Origin: CAYQSU01 sp964420325
GTDB taxonomy: Bacteria; Pseudomonadota; Alphaproteobacteria; Rhodospirillales; Defluviicoccaceae
Length of the DNA stretch: 56,038 bases
Direction of reading: 5' to 3'
Assembly (NCBI GenBank): GCA_964420325.1
Contig: CAYQSU010000014.1
Location: 1-56,038, forward strand
Of the stretch, positions 54,630 to 56,038 are shown piece after piece (the first letter of the stretch is position 1; each line of letters starts with the position of its first letter). The notes below the pieces were generated by a model that saw nothing but the letters and a program-made list of their open reading frames with translations, made no database searches and was not told where the DNA came from. Made by a program: the position numbers and the translations under genes.

Positions 54630-55035
54630 CGAGGCGGGGACGATTCGCGGTCCCGACGCCCGGCGGAGGCCCCCAATCCCCTCCGCCAGTGGCACGCCAC
54701 CGGCCGCGAGGGCCCTCGGCGGCGCGGCCGGCTGCCGGCCCGCGGCGCGCCGAGGTCAGCAAGTCGGCCCCCGCCGCGAGACAATAGAGAATCAGTGGGT
54801 TTGGTTGCCTTTTCCAATCAATGACTGAGGTTTTACTTGGGCCGCAGACGGCGCTCTTGCCGGCGCGGACATCTCCCATGTCCGCGCGTGCGCCGGGATT
54901 CCCGACGTTTCGACGCGTAGCGCGCTTGGGGTCCGCAATTTTCAGTTGACCGCGATGGTGGGCCGGGACCATACGGATTGCCGTTTGGCAAAGGGACCCA
55001 CTCGCCATGACCCGAACCGATCCAAAGGAGACGCC
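54630..55035. other. Intergenic region between the cytochrome gene and hup
   Basis: About 400 bases without a gene. The first 150 bases are very GC-rich; an AT-rich patch at about 54790-54835 contains an imperfect inverted repeat (TCAGT...ACTGA with TTGGTTG/CAATCAA). A perfect 10-base hairpin lies at 54863-54887. TTGACC (54946-54951) with CCATAC 17 bases on is a weak promoter candidate for hup. Confidence 0.5.
54863..54887. repeat. Perfect 10-bp inverted repeat
   Basis: GCGCGGACAT, loop CTCCC, ATGTCCGCGC. It lies 234 bases after the cytochrome stop and 149 before hup. No T run follows. It may end the arx-like transcript or act in the hup leader. Confidence 0.7.
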
Positions 55036-55308
55036 ATGAACAAGGCCGAGTTGATTTCCGCCGTTGTCAGTAAGACCGGTCTCAGGCAGGCCGACGCCGC
55101 CGTTGCCCTCGACTGCACGCTGTCCGCCATCACCGATGCGCTGAAGGGCGGGAACGAGGTCCGCCTGCTCGGCTTCGGCACCTTCAGCGTCAGCGAGCGC
55201 CAGGCCTCGCAAGGACGCAACCCGCAGACCGGCGAGACCATTCGCATTCCCGCCTCGCGCCAGGCGCGGTTCAAGGCCGGGGCGGCACTCAAGGCCGCCG
55301 TCAACTAA
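55036..55308 (+). CDS. hup: DNA-binding protein HU
   Basis: 90-residue histone-like dimeric DNA-bending protein. NKAELISAVVSKTGLRQADAAVALDCTLSAITDALKGGNEVRLLGFGTFSVSERQ is the dimer core; the arm motif GRNPQTGETIRIPASRQARFKAGAALK is diagnostic. IHF differs in this arm, so HU is favoured. ATG 55036 follows AAAGGAG. The gene is monocistronic, with a GC-rich hairpin after its stop. Confidence 0.93.
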   Translation: MNKAELISAVVSKTGLRQADAAVALDCTLSAITDALKGGNEVRLLGFGTFSVSERQASQGRNPQTGETIRIPASRQARFKAGAALKAAVN

Positions 55309-55332
55309 GGACCGGGCGGCCCAAACAACAAC

Positions 55333-55353
55333 GGGCCGGGGACAACCCGGCCC
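55333..55353 (+). terminator. GC-rich hairpin after hup
   Basis: GGGCCGGG (55333-55340), loop GACAA, CCCGGCCC (55346-55353). It lies 25 bases past the hup stop. No T tract follows, so it would be a stem-loop of the Rho-assisted or RNA-protecting kind. Confidence 0.4.
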
Positions 55354-55527
55354 CGGGTTCATGAGCCTTCGGTCGGCATCACCGCCGCGGAGACACGATC
55401 GTCCGTCGTCTCCACCCGACCCGCGTCGATGCCGGGCGAGGACCGATCACGACATTGCGAGCGATGGATCCGCCGCCCTGCCGGTGACGTACCGCAGCGG
55501 TCAATCAACACATGCGGAGGTTTCGCG

Positions 55528-55632
55528 ATGTCCACGACACGCGCACTCGTGCGATCGATCGGAGCGGGAATCTTTCCGGTGGCTGGAACGTTGGTCTCCG
55601 GTGTCGTCCTGGCCGCGGTGGCGATGCTTTAA
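55528..55632 (+). CDS. Very small (34-residue) membrane peptide
   Basis: ATG 55528 lies seven bases after a consensus GGAGG. The peptide has a short basic N-terminus (STTRALVRSIG) and one hydrophobic helix (AGTLVSGVVLAAVAML) up to its end. No family is recognised. The exact ribosome site and the membrane-peptide composition make translation plausible. The frame stays open upstream to 55429, but without a ribosome site. Confidence 0.5.
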   Translation: MSTTRALVRSIGAGIFPVAGTLVSGVVLAAVAML

Positions 55633-55879
55633 GTTGCCACCGGCCGCGCGTGGATGGCGCGGTGCTTCGTCCTCTCGGCGCCGAGTGGCGCCGTGGCCAG
55701 GCACCGCGCCACGTCCAGCCGCTGCCGGTAGCATCTAGCGTCAACTGCCTCCGAGCCCGGCGCCAACTCCTGCTCTGCCTGCCCGAGCGCATGACCCAGA
55801 ACGCCCTTGACATCGGGGCGGGTCCGGCCGGACTCTCGTTTGAATACAAATGACAGTGGCGGGCAGACGGCAGGGCGAG

Positions 55880-56038
55880 ATGGATGCCTACCTGCGGCCC
55901 CGGGCGCTCGACGTAGCACTTGCGGCGCTGGCTGAGGGGCCTCGCGCGGTTCTCGCCGGCGGTACGGACTTCTATCCCGCACGCGTCGGCCGGCCCCTTG
56001 ACGATCGCGTCCTCGACATCAGCGCCATCGCCGGCCTG
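55880..56038 (+). CDS. FAD-binding subunit of a molybdenum hydroxylase (CoxM/XdhA-like), 3' end cut by window
   Basis: 53 codons before the window ends. DAYLRPRALDVALAALAEGPRAVLAGGTDFYPARVG contains the AGGTD phosphate-binding loop of the medium FAD subunit of xanthine dehydrogenase and CO dehydrogenase-type enzymes (family length about 270-300). ATG 55880 follows AGGGCGAG; ATG 55850 is an in-frame alternative. The Fe-S and Mo subunit genes would be expected downstream. The substrate cannot be told from this fragment. Confidence 0.82.
   Translation, partial: MDAYLRPRALDVALAALAEGPRAVLAGGTDFYPARVGRPLDDRVLDISAIAGL

Noticed and set aside
55505..55849. Minus-strand frame between hup and the FAD subunit
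   Set aside because: Arg/Ser/Trp-rich translation, no family and no convincing ribosome site; the plus-strand 34-residue gene with a consensus site overlaps it.

Overview
The window reads as chromosomal DNA of a very GC-rich alphaproteobacterium, most like the Rhodospirillales. The signs are the order rpsT-dnaA-dnaN-recF-gyrB, an aap-type amino acid transporter, a leucine-degradation gene group, and the run PBP-activator lipoprotein / rsmI / yraN / BON lipoprotein / gshB. Genes are densely packed, often with ATGA or GTGA overlaps. I saw no tRNA, rRNA, intact insertion sequence or CRISPR array.

Layout. 1-3.2 kb (minus): leucine/isovalerate catabolism (mccB partial, SDR, ivd, hotdog thioesterase) behind a LiuR-like palindrome. 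3.3-7.8 kb: heat-shock pair grpE/hrcA divergent from rph-rdgB-hemW. 7.9-12.2 kb: envelope lipoprotein, rsmI, yraN, BON lipoprotein, gshB. 12.3-15.7 kb: secreted nuclease-like protein, comM with a decayed partial copy of its 3' end and an antitoxin remnant, then an unrecognised membrane protein. 15.7-20.3 kb (minus): coaBC-dut-rrf2-cysK-moeB-dsrE, mostly sulfur and cofactor genes. 20.4-25.3 kb: ubiB, ubiE, mutM, a small secreted protein, an enoyl-CoA hydratase, rpsT. 25.3-32.4 kb: the dnaA-dnaN-recF-gyrB replication block. 32.4-36.1 kb: an unrecognised protein, a single-domain response regulator, a methyltransferase and a TPR-like membrane protein. 36.1-43 kb: amino acid ABC transporter (aapPMQJ plus a second aapJ-like gene) and an ECF transporter ATPase/T pair.

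43.1-55.9 kb is the accessory part. A minus-strand ferrous iron operon (winged-helix protein, small protein, ferritin-like protein, feoA, feoB) is chained by stop/start overlaps and preceded by a promoter with a near-consensus Fur box. After a 51-residue membrane protein and a long regulatory gap comes a plus-strand operon in the order polyferredoxin, Tat-exported molybdopterin oxidoreductase, 4Fe-4S subunit, NrfD-type membrane subunit and TorD-type chaperone, followed by a small c-type cytochrome. This order is that of arxB'ABCD, and the catalytic subunit carries a GRGWG motif and a cysteine molybdenum ligand. The best reading is an Arx-type anaerobic arsenite oxidase, although a related polysulfide, thiosulfate, selenite or arsenate enzyme cannot be excluded from sequence alone. 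A gene for HU, a 34-residue membrane peptide and the start of a molybdenum-hydroxylase FAD subunit close the window.

How the genes fit together: the ArxA-like enzyme would oxidise its substrate in the periplasm, pass electrons through the Fe-S subunits and the NrfD-type protein to the quinone pool (ubiB and ubiE belong to ubiquinone synthesis), and use the cytochrome as a possible further carrier. The feo operon supplies iron for this Fe-S-rich chain, and the cysK/moeB/rrf2 group supplies sulfur chemistry. These links are inferred from gene content and have not been shown.
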